Shown: one piece after another, positions 26,302-35,160 of the stretch
Position numbering within the stretch: the stretch's first letter is position 1
Layout: each line of letters opens with the position of its first letter
DNA from: Acetobacter sacchari
GTDB taxonomy: Bacteria > Pseudomonadota > Alphaproteobacteria > Acetobacterales > Acetobacteraceae
DNA: 64,000 nt
Reading direction: 5' to 3'
NCBI RefSeq assembly: GCF_017377715.1
Contig: NZ_JAFVMF010000002.1
Location: 186,001-250,000 of the forward strand
Made by a program: the position numbers and the translations under genes
The notes under the pieces: generated by a model
What the model was told of the DNA's origin: nothing
The model's input: the letters and a program-made list of their open reading frames with translations, nothing else
The model's database searches: none

Positions 26302-26967
26302 ATGAGTACGCCGCCGATGGAAAACGACCACTTCGACTCCGCCCTTCTCGCAGCCACAATGTCGCTGGCCGCGAGCCGGGGATGGCGCAACTTCACCCTG
26401 ACGGACGTCGCGCGCCATGCCGATTTCGATATGGGCGACGTCCGTGCGCGTTTCCCCTTCAAAAGCTCGACGCTCCTGCTTCTCGGCACGTTGGCTGACC
26501 GTTCGTCGCTGGTCGATGACGGAAGCGTAGCTTCACCGCGTGAGGCGCTTTTTGATCGGCTGATGCGTCGCTTCGACGTGTTTCAACAGTACCGGGAGGG
26601 CGTTCTCGCCGTCCTGCACGCACTGCCCTACGACCCCGCGCTTGCGGGGTTGCTCGGTGGCGCCACGCTTAACAGCATGCGCTGGATCTCCGACGCATCG
26701 GGCGTGAATACACGAGGTCTCGAAGGTCTGGTCCGTATTCATGGCGTGACGGCCGTATGGGCTTACGCCCTGCGCGCCTGGGAAAAAGACGACAGCGAAG
26801 ACCTCGGCGGAACCATGGCTGCGCTTGAGCAGGCGTTGGATCGCGCGGAACGTCTGGGGCTATTTCGCGGCGCCATAGAGAAAGGCGTCCAGCCGAGCGA
26901 AGCAGATCTGCCTTCGGACGCCGCTGGCCACACCGAACCCGGTGAGTGGGTCGACAACGAACACTGA
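26302..26967 (+). CDS. TetR-like / COQ9-like protein
   Basis: 221 aa. The N-terminus has a TetR-type helix-turn-helix (LAASRGWRNFTLTDVARHAD, then DVRARFPFKSSTLLL). The C-terminal part (WISDASGVNTRGLEGLVRIHGVTAVWAYALRAWEKDDSEDLGGTMAALEQALDRAERL) resembles the COQ9-type or TetR ligand domain. Since it follows a ubiK-like gene by less than 2 kb, a link to ubiquinone synthesis through COQ9 is possible, but a DNA-binding regulator is equally possible. ATG 26302 is taken, with GGAA just upstream. Confidence 0.65.
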   Translation: MSTPPMENDHFDSALLAATMSLAASRGWRNFTLTDVARHADFDMGDVRARFPFKSSTLLLLGTLADRSSLVDDGSVASPREALFDRLMRRFDVFQQYREGVLAVLHALPYDPALAGLLGGATLNSMRWISDASGVNTRGLEGLVRIHGVTAVWAYALRAWEKDDSEDLGGTMAALEQALDRAERLGLFRGAIEKGVQPSEADLPSDAAGHTEPGEWVDNEH

Positions 26968-27033
26968 CCAGCGGAGTGGCTTTACGAGCGGCTTAAGCCG
27001 CTCTAAAAGAGCCGCCAGCGAGATTACCGCCAG

Positions 27034-27108
27034 TGGGGCGTAGCCAAGCGGTAAGGCAGCGGATTTTGATTCCGCCATTCGGAGGTTCGATCCCTCCCGC
27101 CCCAGCCA
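27034..27108 (+). tRNA. tRNA-Gln (anticodon TTG)
   Basis: A full cloverleaf: acceptor arms TGGGGCG (27034-27040) and CGCCCCA (27098-27104), anticodon stem GCGGA/TCCGC with loop TTTTGAT and anticodon TTG, T-loop GGTTCGATCC, discriminator G and an encoded CCA at 27106-27108. It decodes CAA (and CAG by wobble). It lies between the TetR-like gene and the HU gene. Confidence 0.97.
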
Positions 27109-27228
27109 AAATCATCCAACAAATATTGAAGCGCCGCGGAACTATATGCCGGACCAGCGCATCCGAATTATCTTCAGATCAGACGGCTACCGTTAGAGCA
27201 CACGCGAGCCTCACCCGCAGACCCACGG

Positions 27229-27262
27229 GAAAGCTCCTTCGCCGACGCCACGGCGAAGGAGC
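27229..27262 (-). terminator. Intrinsic terminator of the HU gene
   Basis: GCTCCTTCGCCG (27233-27244) and CGGCGAAGGAGC (27251-27262) form a perfect 12-bp stem with a 6-nt loop. Read leftward, the stem is followed by TTTCCC, so it fits termination of the minus-strand HU gene. Confidence 0.75.
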
Positions 27263-27302
27263 CCACCACTCGAAAAGCGGTCAGAAACGTGCGGAGCGAC
27301 AA

Positions 27303-27572
27303 TCAGACAGCCTTCTTCAAGTTGGGGCTGGCCTTGAAGCGCACCGTTTTACCCGCCTTCACCTTGACGGGCTCCCCCGTACGCGGATTAAGGGCTTTGC
27401 GGGCCTTAGTCTTCTTGACCGTGAACGTGCCGAAGGAAGGCAAGGTAAATCCACCTTCCTTCTTCAACTCCTTGACGATCGCCTCCATCAGGTCCGCCGC
27501 CGCCTGGTTCGCCGCAACGCCAGTGCAGTTGATTGAATCCTGAATAACGGCGGCTATAAAAGCTTTACTCAT
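27303..27572 (-). CDS. hup: HU-family DNA-binding protein
   Basis: 89 aa, the normal HU length. It shows the DNA-binding beta arm (FGTFTVKKTKARKALNPRTGEPVKV) and a KTVRFKASPNLKKAV C-terminus, with the helical N-terminal dimer domain. It compacts and bends DNA as a nucleoid protein. The ATG at 27572 is followed by MSKAFIAAVIQ. An AT-rich divergent region separates it from the RgpF-like gene. Confidence 0.95.
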   Translation of the reverse strand: MSKAFIAAVIQDSINCTGVAANQAAADLMEAIVKELKKEGGFTLPSFGTFTVKKTKARKALNPRTGEPVKVKAGKTVRFKASPNLKKAV

Positions 27573-27803
27573 TGGCCGGATATACCTCCTATTTGCACGC
27601 AGCCTTAAACCGTTCAGGAAAGATTTTATTGACGAGACGATCGCAAGCGGCGTTGCCGGTTAACGCAGTATAAATAATGAAACCACAGAAAATGGTGTGA
27701 TCAAAACAAAATTTTCCGAGACAAATAAAGAAACTTCATTCGGATCACAGCCAAAACGCGTTATCCATCGCGGACAACGCTTCAACTCTCAAGCGGACAA
27801 TCA

Positions 27804-28667
27804 ATGCCTCCTCGCGCCACCTCCGTTTGCCTTTTCGCCGCATATGCGCCTGACGGCATATTGCCGCCCCACACGCTTTATTATTTATCTCAGCTCTCGA
27901 ACGAAGGATTTATCATCCATATCGCTCTTGCAGGAGCGCCTCATGCCTCCCCCGATTCACTGACATTTTGCGAGACGCACGGTATAAAAATCTGGCCCAG
28001 GCCCAACGCAGGCCTCGATTTCGGCAGCTGGCAATACCTGAGACGCGTGGGCTGCGCTGATGGCGCGACCCAAGTACTCCTCGCCAATGACAGTGTGTTC
28101 GGTCCAATGACGCCCCTAACCCCGATCTTTGCCAAAATGATGCATAATGACGCTCCCGTGTGGGGCCTCGTGGGCTCCAGAGCTATTACGCGCCATCTTC
28201 AATCATGGTTCGTTTGCTTTGAGAAAAAAAGTTTTGAGCATCCCGTCATAGCCAGATTTTTTGAGCAGGACTTTGTAAACATGTCCCGCGAAGAGGTGAT
28301 ATGGCACGGAGAGCTGGGGTTGACGGCGGCATGCAATACAGCCGCTCTGGCTTTTGACGCCGTATGGAAAGACTGGGATGGCTTTTTAAGCCGCTTCTTC
28401 CCAGCCAACCCAATGCATATACGCTGGCGTCGTTTTGCAGCCGGCCACGATATTCCGTTCATTAAAATTGAACTAATTCGTGACGATCCCTTCAACCTTG
28501 GAGTCGCGCAGAAATGGCGTCACATTGTGCAGGATCAATATGGCTTTGACCCGCTTTGGATCGAGGCTTACCAGATGGGGCACGAACAACAACTCAGTCG
28601 ACACACAAAGAAGCCTAATATGATTGGAAAAATATTATATAAAATACTCTGTGGGATACATCCGTAA
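27804..28667 (+). CDS. RgpF-like (rhamnan synthesis F family) protein
   Basis: 287 aa. The start TSVCLFAAYAPDGILPPHTLYYLSQLSNEGF and RPNAGLDFGSWQYLRR, then VLLANDSVFGPM and HLQSWFVCFEKKSF, match the RgpF family (PF05045). Such proteins accompany rhamnose-rich cell-wall or O-antigen polysaccharide synthesis and are thought to be glycosyltransferase-related. Base composition is lower in GC than its left-hand neighbours, suggesting horizontal acquisition. It is first in a group of surface-sugar genes. Confidence 0.8.
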   Translation: MPPRATSVCLFAAYAPDGILPPHTLYYLSQLSNEGFIIHIALAGAPHASPDSLTFCETHGIKIWPRPNAGLDFGSWQYLRRVGCADGATQVLLANDSVFGPMTPLTPIFAKMMHNDAPVWGLVGSRAITRHLQSWFVCFEKKSFEHPVIARFFEQDFVNMSREEVIWHGELGLTAACNTAALAFDAVWKDWDGFLSRFFPANPMHIRWRRFAAGHDIPFIKIELIRDDPFNLGVAQKWRHIVQDQYGFDPLWIEAYQMGHEQQLSRHTKKPNMIGKILYKILCGIHP

Positions 28668-28779
28668 ATTATAGAAAATAAAAATCCATTTTCACTCAAA
28701 GCACATAACGGAACATATTTTTCTCAAATAAATTATCAAAAGATTCTACCCACACCGTAATAGTTATTTTATATTGCAT

Positions 28780-29979
28780 TTACTTGTAATTTATACTTAC
28801 ATTACTATCAACCACATTACTCCTGCCGATACGTTTTCGACGATCAATCATAACCTCAAAAGCTTGCCTAATACGAGCTATCGCCGCCGGTTTGTAAGGA
28901 AAAATTTCCGAAGAGTCGCGATCATGGACGATCATTCCCGTTTCTACTTCAAAAATTACGACCTGCCCCTCGAGGGACAAACCGAAATCCAGCCCGAAAT
29001 AATCTAGTCCCACACGCGTTGCAATCTCACGCAACGCAACGATGACCGATGTAGGAAAATACGATGCCATGTCACCCATGAACCGCGCCTCTTCCGCACG
29101 GCGGTCCGGGTAATGTTCCATGTGAGCATTGTAGTACCAAACAGCCCAGTCGTCATGCACAGCTAGATGAACAGGAAATGGTTCACCGTCGATAAACACA
29201 ACTCTATATTTTCTGTATAATCCGTCTCCATTCTTGGAATCAAAAAAATCCGTTACAAAAAACGTGGCCGAGACGTCTGCGTGGCGACAATATGCGTCCA
29301 GTTCAGATCGACAACCCAACTTGCGCAAATTCAACCCAGCATGAGACGATATTGGCCGGATAAGCACCGGATATTCCACAATAGAATCAAATGGTTCCTT
29401 CAAAATACGACAAACCGGAACCACAACATTCCTCAAACCAGACAGAAATCGCGAAACCTCCGAGCGAGATACTGCTTCTACTCGATTCGGCTGGTTGATT
29501 ACCGACAAACCGCTACGACGCGCAAAATCTTCCGCTTGTGACAAACACTGTTGGGAACGTGGGTCCTCGGCTATTCCAACCAGAAGACAGTCTGGCGCCG
29601 GCGTCAAAGAAGACATTGTCCTGACCAAAGAGGCGTTCGTCGAAAAATCACCCGTCATCCATAAAGTATGGACCGCCGTCGACTGATCCAGAAGCATACC
29701 TATCGGCGCATTTGCCTGAAAATTTCCTGGCGCAGCAAGAACCAGCAGACATCTAAGAGGGTCTGCTCTACCTTCGCCGGATCTCACGAACGGGTCTATA
29801 GCTATGGCTATATTCAAATGATCCAGAGCCGTATTTTCGTCCCCGCACACCAAACAGGCTTCCCAAAGCGCATAACGCAAACTCGCCTGACGCGCCGGAG
29901 GGACATCCTCTTTCAGACATTCCTCCAGATGGGCCCGCGCCACTCGCGGGTCGTTCGAAAATTCTGAAAAATCGAGCAT
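28780..29979 (-). CDS. TPR plus ATP-grasp-like protein
   Basis: 399 aa. The first 65 residues are helical and TPR-like (RVARAHLEECLKED, then ALDHLNIAIAIDP). The rest looks like an ATP-grasp ligase of the RimK/D-Ala-D-Ala type: VEYPVLIRPISSHAG (Arg-containing nucleotide loop), FVTDFFDS, YRKYRVVFIDGEPFPVHLAVH, and the metal-binding end GLDYFGLDFGLSLEGQVVIFEVETGM. The last motif has Glu and Thr in the region where classical ligases have E-x-N, so catalysis is uncertain. The gene is AT-rich and reads towards the RgpF-like gene. Probable role: ligase linked to the glycosylation island (inference). Confidence 0.6.
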   Translation of the reverse strand: MLDFSEFSNDPRVARAHLEECLKEDVPPARQASLRYALWEACLVCGDENTALDHLNIAIAIDPFVRSGEGRADPLRCLLVLAAPGNFQANAPIGMLLDQSTAVHTLWMTGDFSTNASLVRTMSSLTPAPDCLLVGIAEDPRSQQCLSQAEDFARRSGLSVINQPNRVEAVSRSEVSRFLSGLRNVVVPVCRILKEPFDSIVEYPVLIRPISSHAGLNLRKLGCRSELDAYCRHADVSATFFVTDFFDSKNGDGLYRKYRVVFIDGEPFPVHLAVHDDWAVWYYNAHMEHYPDRRAEEARFMGDMASYFPTSVIVALREIATRVGLDYFGLDFGLSLEGQVVIFEVETGMIVHDRDSSEIFPYKPAAIARIRQAFEVMIDRRKRIGRSNVVDSNVSINYK

Positions 29980-30065
29980 GCGACTTATTAGAAGGCCGAA
30001 ACTGCTAATTTGTCGTAAATACCCCTCCTTGCCATAAAAACCTTATCGGGCGCGTAGAAATACCT

Positions 30066-32819
30066 TCAGCCTTGGTTGGCGCGTGCTTCAACCTGCTCCT
30101 TCAGCATCGTTAGGAGCTCATCAACCTGATCTTCAAACGTCGCAAGCGTATGCTTTAGAGGATTCGTATAGTCACTAAATCGATCCACCTCGCCGAGCAC
30201 CTTCTCTATCGCATTCTGCAGCGCGCCGACGCCACCGCTGAGCGGCACCAAAGTCCCGTTGACCCCGTCGACGATATCTTCGGACTGCCCACCCGGACTC
30301 GTCGCGATTACCCAGACATCCCTGGCAAGAGCCTCTCGCACCGTCAGCCCATAGCTCTCCATCCACTGCGACGGAAACAACAGCACGTCGATCTCATTGA
30401 AGAAGTCGTCCATAGTGTCTGGGGAATAAGCGTCTCGAACGATGACTGTTCCTTTTGCCTTCCAATCGTGAGTAATGATCGACTGGAAACCCAGATTCAG
30501 TTTGTTATCGATCAGCACCAGTCGCCAGTCGCTCGAATCCAGCCGTTCGAACGCCTCACGGACGAGCGGATACCCCTTTACAGCTTCGACGCCGCCAACA
30601 TACCCGAACCGCAACGGAGCGCCGCGAGGACGAGGATTACGGGGTGCCTTCGGCCAGAAAAACCCGTTACGATTAACTCTGATGGCGTCCGACGGTACGC
30701 CATTTTCAATGTAGAGGCGGCGATGCGCTTCACTCGGCGACAACAGGAGCGCCGCACCGGCAAGCGTTTGCTTCATCATATCCGCCCGGAGGCCCAAATG
30801 CCGGGCCTCTGGCACACAAAGCTGACAGACGCGCGGATCAATACGGCGCTGCGCGCAATACGTACCATCCTTGCGAACCATGAACTGCCGTTCACATAGC
30901 CACCATGCGTCATGCACGGTGATGATATAAGGCACGCCGCGCTCGGCGCACGCATGGAGAACTCCCAGCCCAAGTCCTTGCATCGAATGAAAATGAACGA
31001 TGTCAGGACGATAAGCTTCAAGCCAAGCGACGAACTGCCGCGTGACCCTCGGATTATCGAGGGAGGCCGCCGAATCAACGTGCAGCGGCAAGGGAGACCC
31101 CAGGACAGAAACGCCCAGAACCTCGTATCTTACTGACGAGGCGTACCGCCTCGGGTTGGGGGCTGAGGCCGTAAAGACGGCAACATCCACTTCACGCTCA
31201 GACAACCGTTTGACCATCTCCTCGGCGATTAGCGTGGCTCCGCCAAATGTCCTCGGCGCGAAGTAGATGTTTGCTGCCATTAAACGCAACCTGCCCGATG
31301 GCCTCGCGACTGGCGGCGGAAAGCATGCGGCGACCTGCGTCGCAGCGATTGCGTCGGGTCGATAGCGAGTCATGACGTCGCTGTAGGCGCGCTCTGCAAG
31401 CTGTTGCCGGATTTCGGAATTCCGGGCGAGCATTAAAAACGCATCTCGCCACTCCTCCATGCCCTCCGCGAGAAGTCCATTGATCCCGGGCTGGATCACC
31501 TGTCTGAACGTATCCCGTGGCGAGCATATCGAAGCCACCCCAAGAATACTGGCCTCAATGAACTTTATGTTGCTCTTGGCGTCGTTAAATAATGTCGCCT
31601 CAAGAGGGGCGACTGCTATATCCGCTTCGGCAAGTAGCGCCATATAGTTCGGATAATCTCTACCCACGATATGTTCGATACGCTCAGAAACCCGCGCAAA
31701 CTCTTCCGGAAGAGTAAGTTCGCCCACAATACGCAGGCGTAAGCGCGGTTCGCTCTCCATCGCCGCCAGCAGACCTTCGGCGCACTCCCTGAAGTCTGCG
31801 TCATGCGTTTTGGTTCCTGACCCGTAGACGATCAGAATGTCCTGTAACGGCATGACCGATGCTTTAGAGCGCACGTCGCGTAACCGTTCGGCAATTTCGA
31901 GAGTCTGTCGATCCAGCGCGTTTTCAATCACGTGAACGTCGGCGATTCCCGCACGACGCATAGCCTCCCCAAGCGCCTGCGTGGACGCGATCGCACGATC
32001 GCAACTCAGCAAACACTCGCGAAAAAGCCTAACTCCATTAAGAAGTTCCGACTTCTCCGCATTCGACAAACCAGAGACGTTGCTGTTTTTGACATATTCG
32101 TCGTGATCGAAAATCAGATCGTCAACTTCCCACCACGGCGAGAGCGACAATCGTCGAGCCTCCTTAATTACCTCTTTAACGGGCTCAAATGCCGGCACAC
32201 GGTAGAAAATTACCTCAGTACATGTCTGCAATGCCGTTATCGCGGCCTCAATGTCCCGCCAGTCAACGACCTCCACCTGCCAACCCAGGCTCTCTAGTTG
32301 CTCCTGCTTTTGCCAGACGCGATATTTTGCACATTGCCGCAGGGTCAATTCAGCAATGATAGAAACTTTGGGGGTCAACTCTTTCAGACGAGACGCAGCA
32401 ACGCTCTTGCTGTCGACATTCTCAGCGACGTGAATATTAGGACCGGATGCTAGTGGTCCATTGTGTGGTTTTTTTATTTGCTGACGCCGCGCATGAATCC
32501 GCGCATATGCGCGTCTTGATAAGGCAGACACACCCTCGTCGCGCCGAATTTCTCGGGCACGCCGAACCAGCAGGGAAAAGCGACTGCCAGACGGCAATTT
32601 TCCATGAAGAACGAACCACAGCAGACGAACCGCGCGACCTACACGCACGACCTTGGAACCAGACCAGATATTCAGGGTCTCGCGAAGCGCACTGCCCTCC
32701 GCCGCCAAACCATCTGCGCGCATACTGTGAACGGAGGCGGCGCATCGATAACTGGCAGCCAGAGCTTCTGCCTCTCGCAATTTCTGTTCGAGCGCCTTGA
32801 TAGCCAACGATTCGTTCAC
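30066..32819 (-). CDS. Two-domain glycosyltransferase (917 aa)
   Basis: The frame extends to 32885, but the GTG at 32819 is taken because a coiled coil starts there; no start has a good ribosome binding site. Layout: coiled coil (1-50); first GT-B-like domain (about 150-500) with EVDDLIFD at 231-238 and APLEATLFNDAKSNIKFIEA at 404-423; second GT4-type domain (about 510-900) with FGGATLIAEEMVKRL, then VHFHSMQGLG, HDAWWLC, and LLFPSQWMESYGLTVREALA. The first domain matches the central domain of the second large glycosyltransferase of this region. It likely builds a surface glycan or glycosylates the adjacent beta-roll protein; the acceptor is unknown. Confidence 0.85.
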   Translation of the reverse strand: MNESLAIKALEQKLREAEALAASYRCAASVHSMRADGLAAEGSALRETLNIWSGSKVVRVGRAVRLLWFVLHGKLPSGSRFSLLVRRAREIRRDEGVSALSRRAYARIHARRQQIKKPHNGPLASGPNIHVAENVDSKSVAASRLKELTPKVSIIAELTLRQCAKYRVWQKQEQLESLGWQVEVVDWRDIEAAITALQTCTEVIFYRVPAFEPVKEVIKEARRLSLSPWWEVDDLIFDHDEYVKNSNVSGLSNAEKSELLNGVRLFRECLLSCDRAIASTQALGEAMRRAGIADVHVIENALDRQTLEIAERLRDVRSKASVMPLQDILIVYGSGTKTHDADFRECAEGLLAAMESEPRLRLRIVGELTLPEEFARVSERIEHIVGRDYPNYMALLAEADIAVAPLEATLFNDAKSNIKFIEASILGVASICSPRDTFRQVIQPGINGLLAEGMEEWRDAFLMLARNSEIRQQLAERAYSDVMTRYRPDAIAATQVAACFPPPVARPSGRLRLMAANIYFAPRTFGGATLIAEEMVKRLSEREVDVAVFTASAPNPRRYASSVRYEVLGVSVLGSPLPLHVDSAASLDNPRVTRQFVAWLEAYRPDIVHFHSMQGLGLGVLHACAERGVPYIITVHDAWWLCERQFMVRKDGTYCAQRRIDPRVCQLCVPEARHLGLRADMMKQTLAGAALLLSPSEAHRRLYIENGVPSDAIRVNRNGFFWPKAPRNPRPRGAPLRFGYVGGVEAVKGYPLVREAFERLDSSDWRLVLIDNKLNLGFQSIITHDWKAKGTVIVRDAYSPDTMDDFFNEIDVLLFPSQWMESYGLTVREALARDVWVIATSPGGQSEDIVDGVNGTLVPLSGGVGALQNAIEKVLGEVDRFSDYTNPLKHTLATFEDQVDELLTMLKEQVEARANQG

Positions 32820-33000
32820 AATACCCACACATGACTTGGAGATTTTCGTATGACAGCAAAACGAAAGTCCCCTTTCGAATAACACCGCGAAATTGAAGAC
32901 GCGGAATCATCCGACCGAGGCTATTCGAGACGCGCCATTAACGAAACGTCCATCTCTCTGTGTCGAGAATTACAAACAAATACAAGAGCGGCCTTGCTGC

Positions 33001-33036
33001 CAAAAAAGAAAAGCCGGGCGAAATGCCCGGCTTTTC
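33001..33036 (-). terminator. Intrinsic terminator of the beta-roll gene
   Basis: GAAAAGCCGGGC (33008-33019) and GCCCGGCTTTTC (33025-33036) form a perfect 12-bp stem with a 5-nt loop. On the minus strand it is followed by TTCTTTTTTG. It lies about 40 bases after the beta-roll gene stop. Confidence 0.93.
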
Positions 33037-33077
33037 ATAGACAGAAAAAATTTGTCAAAAATTTGTTTGTGCAGCTC

Positions 33078-34463
33078 TCAGGAACCAAGAACAAATTGCG
33101 AGCTGGTAAGGCTGGCAACATTGTCAAATTTGATCGTGCTGCCATCAGACAGCGTGATCGTCGTGCTGCCGTTGCTGTTTACCTGGTTGGTAAGGGCAGT
33201 AGTCAATTCGGCTTCCGTGTACTGATACAGGAATACGAAGTTTCCGGCGGCAGAACCGAAATCCGTAATTTCATAAGAAGCGCCGGCAATCCCGTTACGG
33301 AAAGCGAACTCGTTGGCTGCGCCCGAACCACCGGTCATGGTTGCGTCGCCCACACCCGCGACCAACGTATCCGACGCCGTTCCGCCAATGAATACCTGGG
33401 TGCCGCTGTAGCCAGCAACATTACCAAACGCCTGCACGCCATACGTCGAGTTGGCCGCATTCAGTGTCTCGTTGCCACTGTTCGCAACAAACAGAGACCC
33501 TTTACTGCCCGTCGTATCGAGCGTGACATCGAGCCCGACGCCGCCAAAGATCGTCGCAGACGACGCGGTAATCGTCGTCGTGCCGGTCCCGAGGAAGGTC
33601 AGAGATGCGCTGGCGTCAATGCTCGCATTTTGCGCGCCGTACACCGTGGCGTCGCCAGACGCGGAAATCGTGTCAGACACACCCGCGTAAACAGCAGATC
33701 CGGCGCCAGCAAGAGAGATGGTGTCGCCGGTGCCCGCGACAATCGTCGACGTGCCGCCGACCGTGATGAAGTTATCACCGCTGCTAGCGTCATTGATATA
33801 AGCGTCGGCGCCAACATTAATAACGGAACTGCCGCCGTAAACCGAAACGCTCTGACCGCTGTTGGTACCGCCAAGAATTGTGTCCTGACCGTAAGACGCG
33901 ACAGCATTCGAACCGTGATAGATCAGGATCAGGTTATCGCCCGTGCCGGCGTTTATCGTGTTGCTGCCGGTTCCGGCGACAATAGTGTCGTTTCCGTCGC
34001 CAGTCGTGATGGACCAGTTGCCAGCGCCGGACGACTGATCGCCCGTGAACAGGTTATTGCCCGCCGCGGCGATAAACGTGCCGTTCGACGCTCCTGCCTG
34101 AAATTCGATCCCGAACTGGGTGCCACCGACGACACTGAGCGTGCCAGACGAGACGCCGCTGGCGTTGACGTTAAACGCCCCGGTCGGCGTGGTCCCCAGA
34201 TCACCACCGAACACGATGTATTCGAGATTACCCGACAACGTGTAGGTGCCGGTCCCTGTGAGCACAGCCAGACCAGCCGCGTTACCTGTAAAATCGTACG
34301 TTCCGCCGCTTGATAAAGCTTCGCCGTTCAGAGTGCCGACAATGCTCGTCAGCTCATCACTGAAACTCGTCACCAGCGCTCCGAGCGACCCAGTCGCAGC
34401 CCCATCGACGGTGACGTTGATGGCGGATCCGGAAGATGCGCCCTGAACGGTAACAATTGCCAT
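33078..34463 (-). CDS. Secreted RTX-like beta-roll protein
   Basis: 461 aa, very rich in Gly, Ser, Thr, Ala and Asn. It has no Cys, only two Lys and one Arg, so it is strongly acidic. It lacks a Sec signal peptide. RTX-type calcium-binding repeats are seen at 155-173 (GDGNDTIVAGTGSNTINAG), and degenerate GxGxDxUx repeats continue through most of the protein. The C-terminus ends TIKFDNVASLTSSQFVLGS, which suits a type I secretion signal. It is predicted to be exported to the cell surface as an adhesin or S-layer-like protein. It is flanked on both sides by large glycosyltransferases, so it may be glycosylated. No type I transporter genes are in the window. Own strong terminator downstream. Confidence 0.8.
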   Translation of the reverse strand: MAIVTVQGASSGSAINVTVDGAATGSLGALVTSFSDELTSIVGTLNGEALSSGGTYDFTGNAAGLAVLTGTGTYTLSGNLEYIVFGGDLGTTPTGAFNVNASGVSSGTLSVVGGTQFGIEFQAGASNGTFIAAAGNNLFTGDQSSGAGNWSITTGDGNDTIVAGTGSNTINAGTGDNLILIYHGSNAVASYGQDTILGGTNSGQSVSVYGGSSVINVGADAYINDASSGDNFITVGGTSTIVAGTGDTISLAGAGSAVYAGVSDTISASGDATVYGAQNASIDASASLTFLGTGTTTITASSATIFGGVGLDVTLDTTGSKGSLFVANSGNETLNAANSTYGVQAFGNVAGYSGTQVFIGGTASDTLVAGVGDATMTGGSGAANEFAFRNGIAGASYEITDFGSAAGNFVFLYQYTEAELTTALTNQVNSNGSTTITLSDGSTIKFDNVASLTSSQFVLGS

Positions 34464-34640
34464 TAGTCACATCCCTCTACGTTACCCACAGCGACAGACG
34501 CACCTTTTGCGGATCGCCACTCGGTCTGGTTTGTAGATGAAGTTTCGCAATCGTCGCAACCAGAATCTGACCGCCAGAATAGAAAAAAAACATTATAACA
34601 TTTACTTTTCAGTCTCTATTTTGAGCACTCCACCACCCAA

Positions 34641-34694
34641 GGTAGCAAATACAACCCAGCCGGGATTTTATAGTTAATTTTTCATTAAATTCAT
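34641..34694 (+). repeat. Copy 1 of a diverged 54-bp element
   Basis: Starts GGTAGCAAATA and contains GATTTTAT and TTAAAT blocks; it matches copy 2 (35049-35100) at most positions with two one-base gaps. It lies about 180 bp upstream of the beta-roll gene start. Confidence 0.75.
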
Positions 34695-35048
34695 ATCAAA
34701 AATCGCCAAATACAGAAATCCCAACTCCGCAACTTTACCGATTTTATCTAAACAAAAACGACGCCGCTCCCCCAATTTTCGACGACTTTGCCTCAAGACT
34801 CCAAACCGAATCGATCAGCCGCGTTTTCGCGAAAAAACACACTCCGTATCGCTCTTTCCTCACGTCATCCGGTTTGCCATAACCAAACTCACCGGAAGCA
34901 AACTGCCTCCATTATGCTATCGACCCAAAACTATACTTATCCACAGCACCGCCTCACATTATTTATGTAATATTATTACTCGACGCCTGAATCTTGCCTG
35001 CAACCGAGCAGGAAGAGCGACCGCACTTGGAGCGCGCCACCGTATCGG

Positions 35049-35100
35049 GGTAGCAAATAGAACCTGCCCTGATTTTATGGTGAATTTGTCTTAAATGCAT
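35049..35100 (+). repeat. Copy 2 of a diverged 52-bp element
   Basis: Same orientation as copy 1 and about 400 bp downstream of it, sharing GGTAGCAAATA, AACC, GATTTTAT, TTAAAT and CAT in order. It ends 60 bases before the chosen start of the second glycosyltransferase gene. A shared promoter or regulator site, or an old duplication, would explain it. Confidence 0.75.
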
Positions 35101-35160
35101 ACGGAACAGCGTCACTGTGAGCGCGATCAATTGAATGATTCTCGCGATAGGGCCGCCACA

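Larger units (their letters stand above)
34464..35160. other. 697-bp AT-rich gap between beta-roll and glycosyltransferase genes
   Basis: No coding region is supported. It holds the divergent promoters of the beta-roll gene and the second large glycosyltransferase and two copies of a diverged 52-54 bp element. Runs of A and T are frequent in 34580-34760. Confidence 0.6.

Noticed and set aside
27034-27108. tRNA-Gln as an attachment site
   Set aside because: No second copy of the tRNA 3' end and no integrase were seen in the window.
32994-34313. 439-codon plus-strand open frame opposite the beta-roll gene
   Set aside because: It is the reverse strand of a repetitive Gly/Ser/Asn-rich gene, Arg-rich and without family features; the minus-strand frame has the terminator and RTX repeats.
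33078-34463. Beta-roll coding repeats as a CRISPR or DNA tandem array
   Set aside because: The repeats are degenerate at DNA level and follow codon structure; there are no regular spacers.
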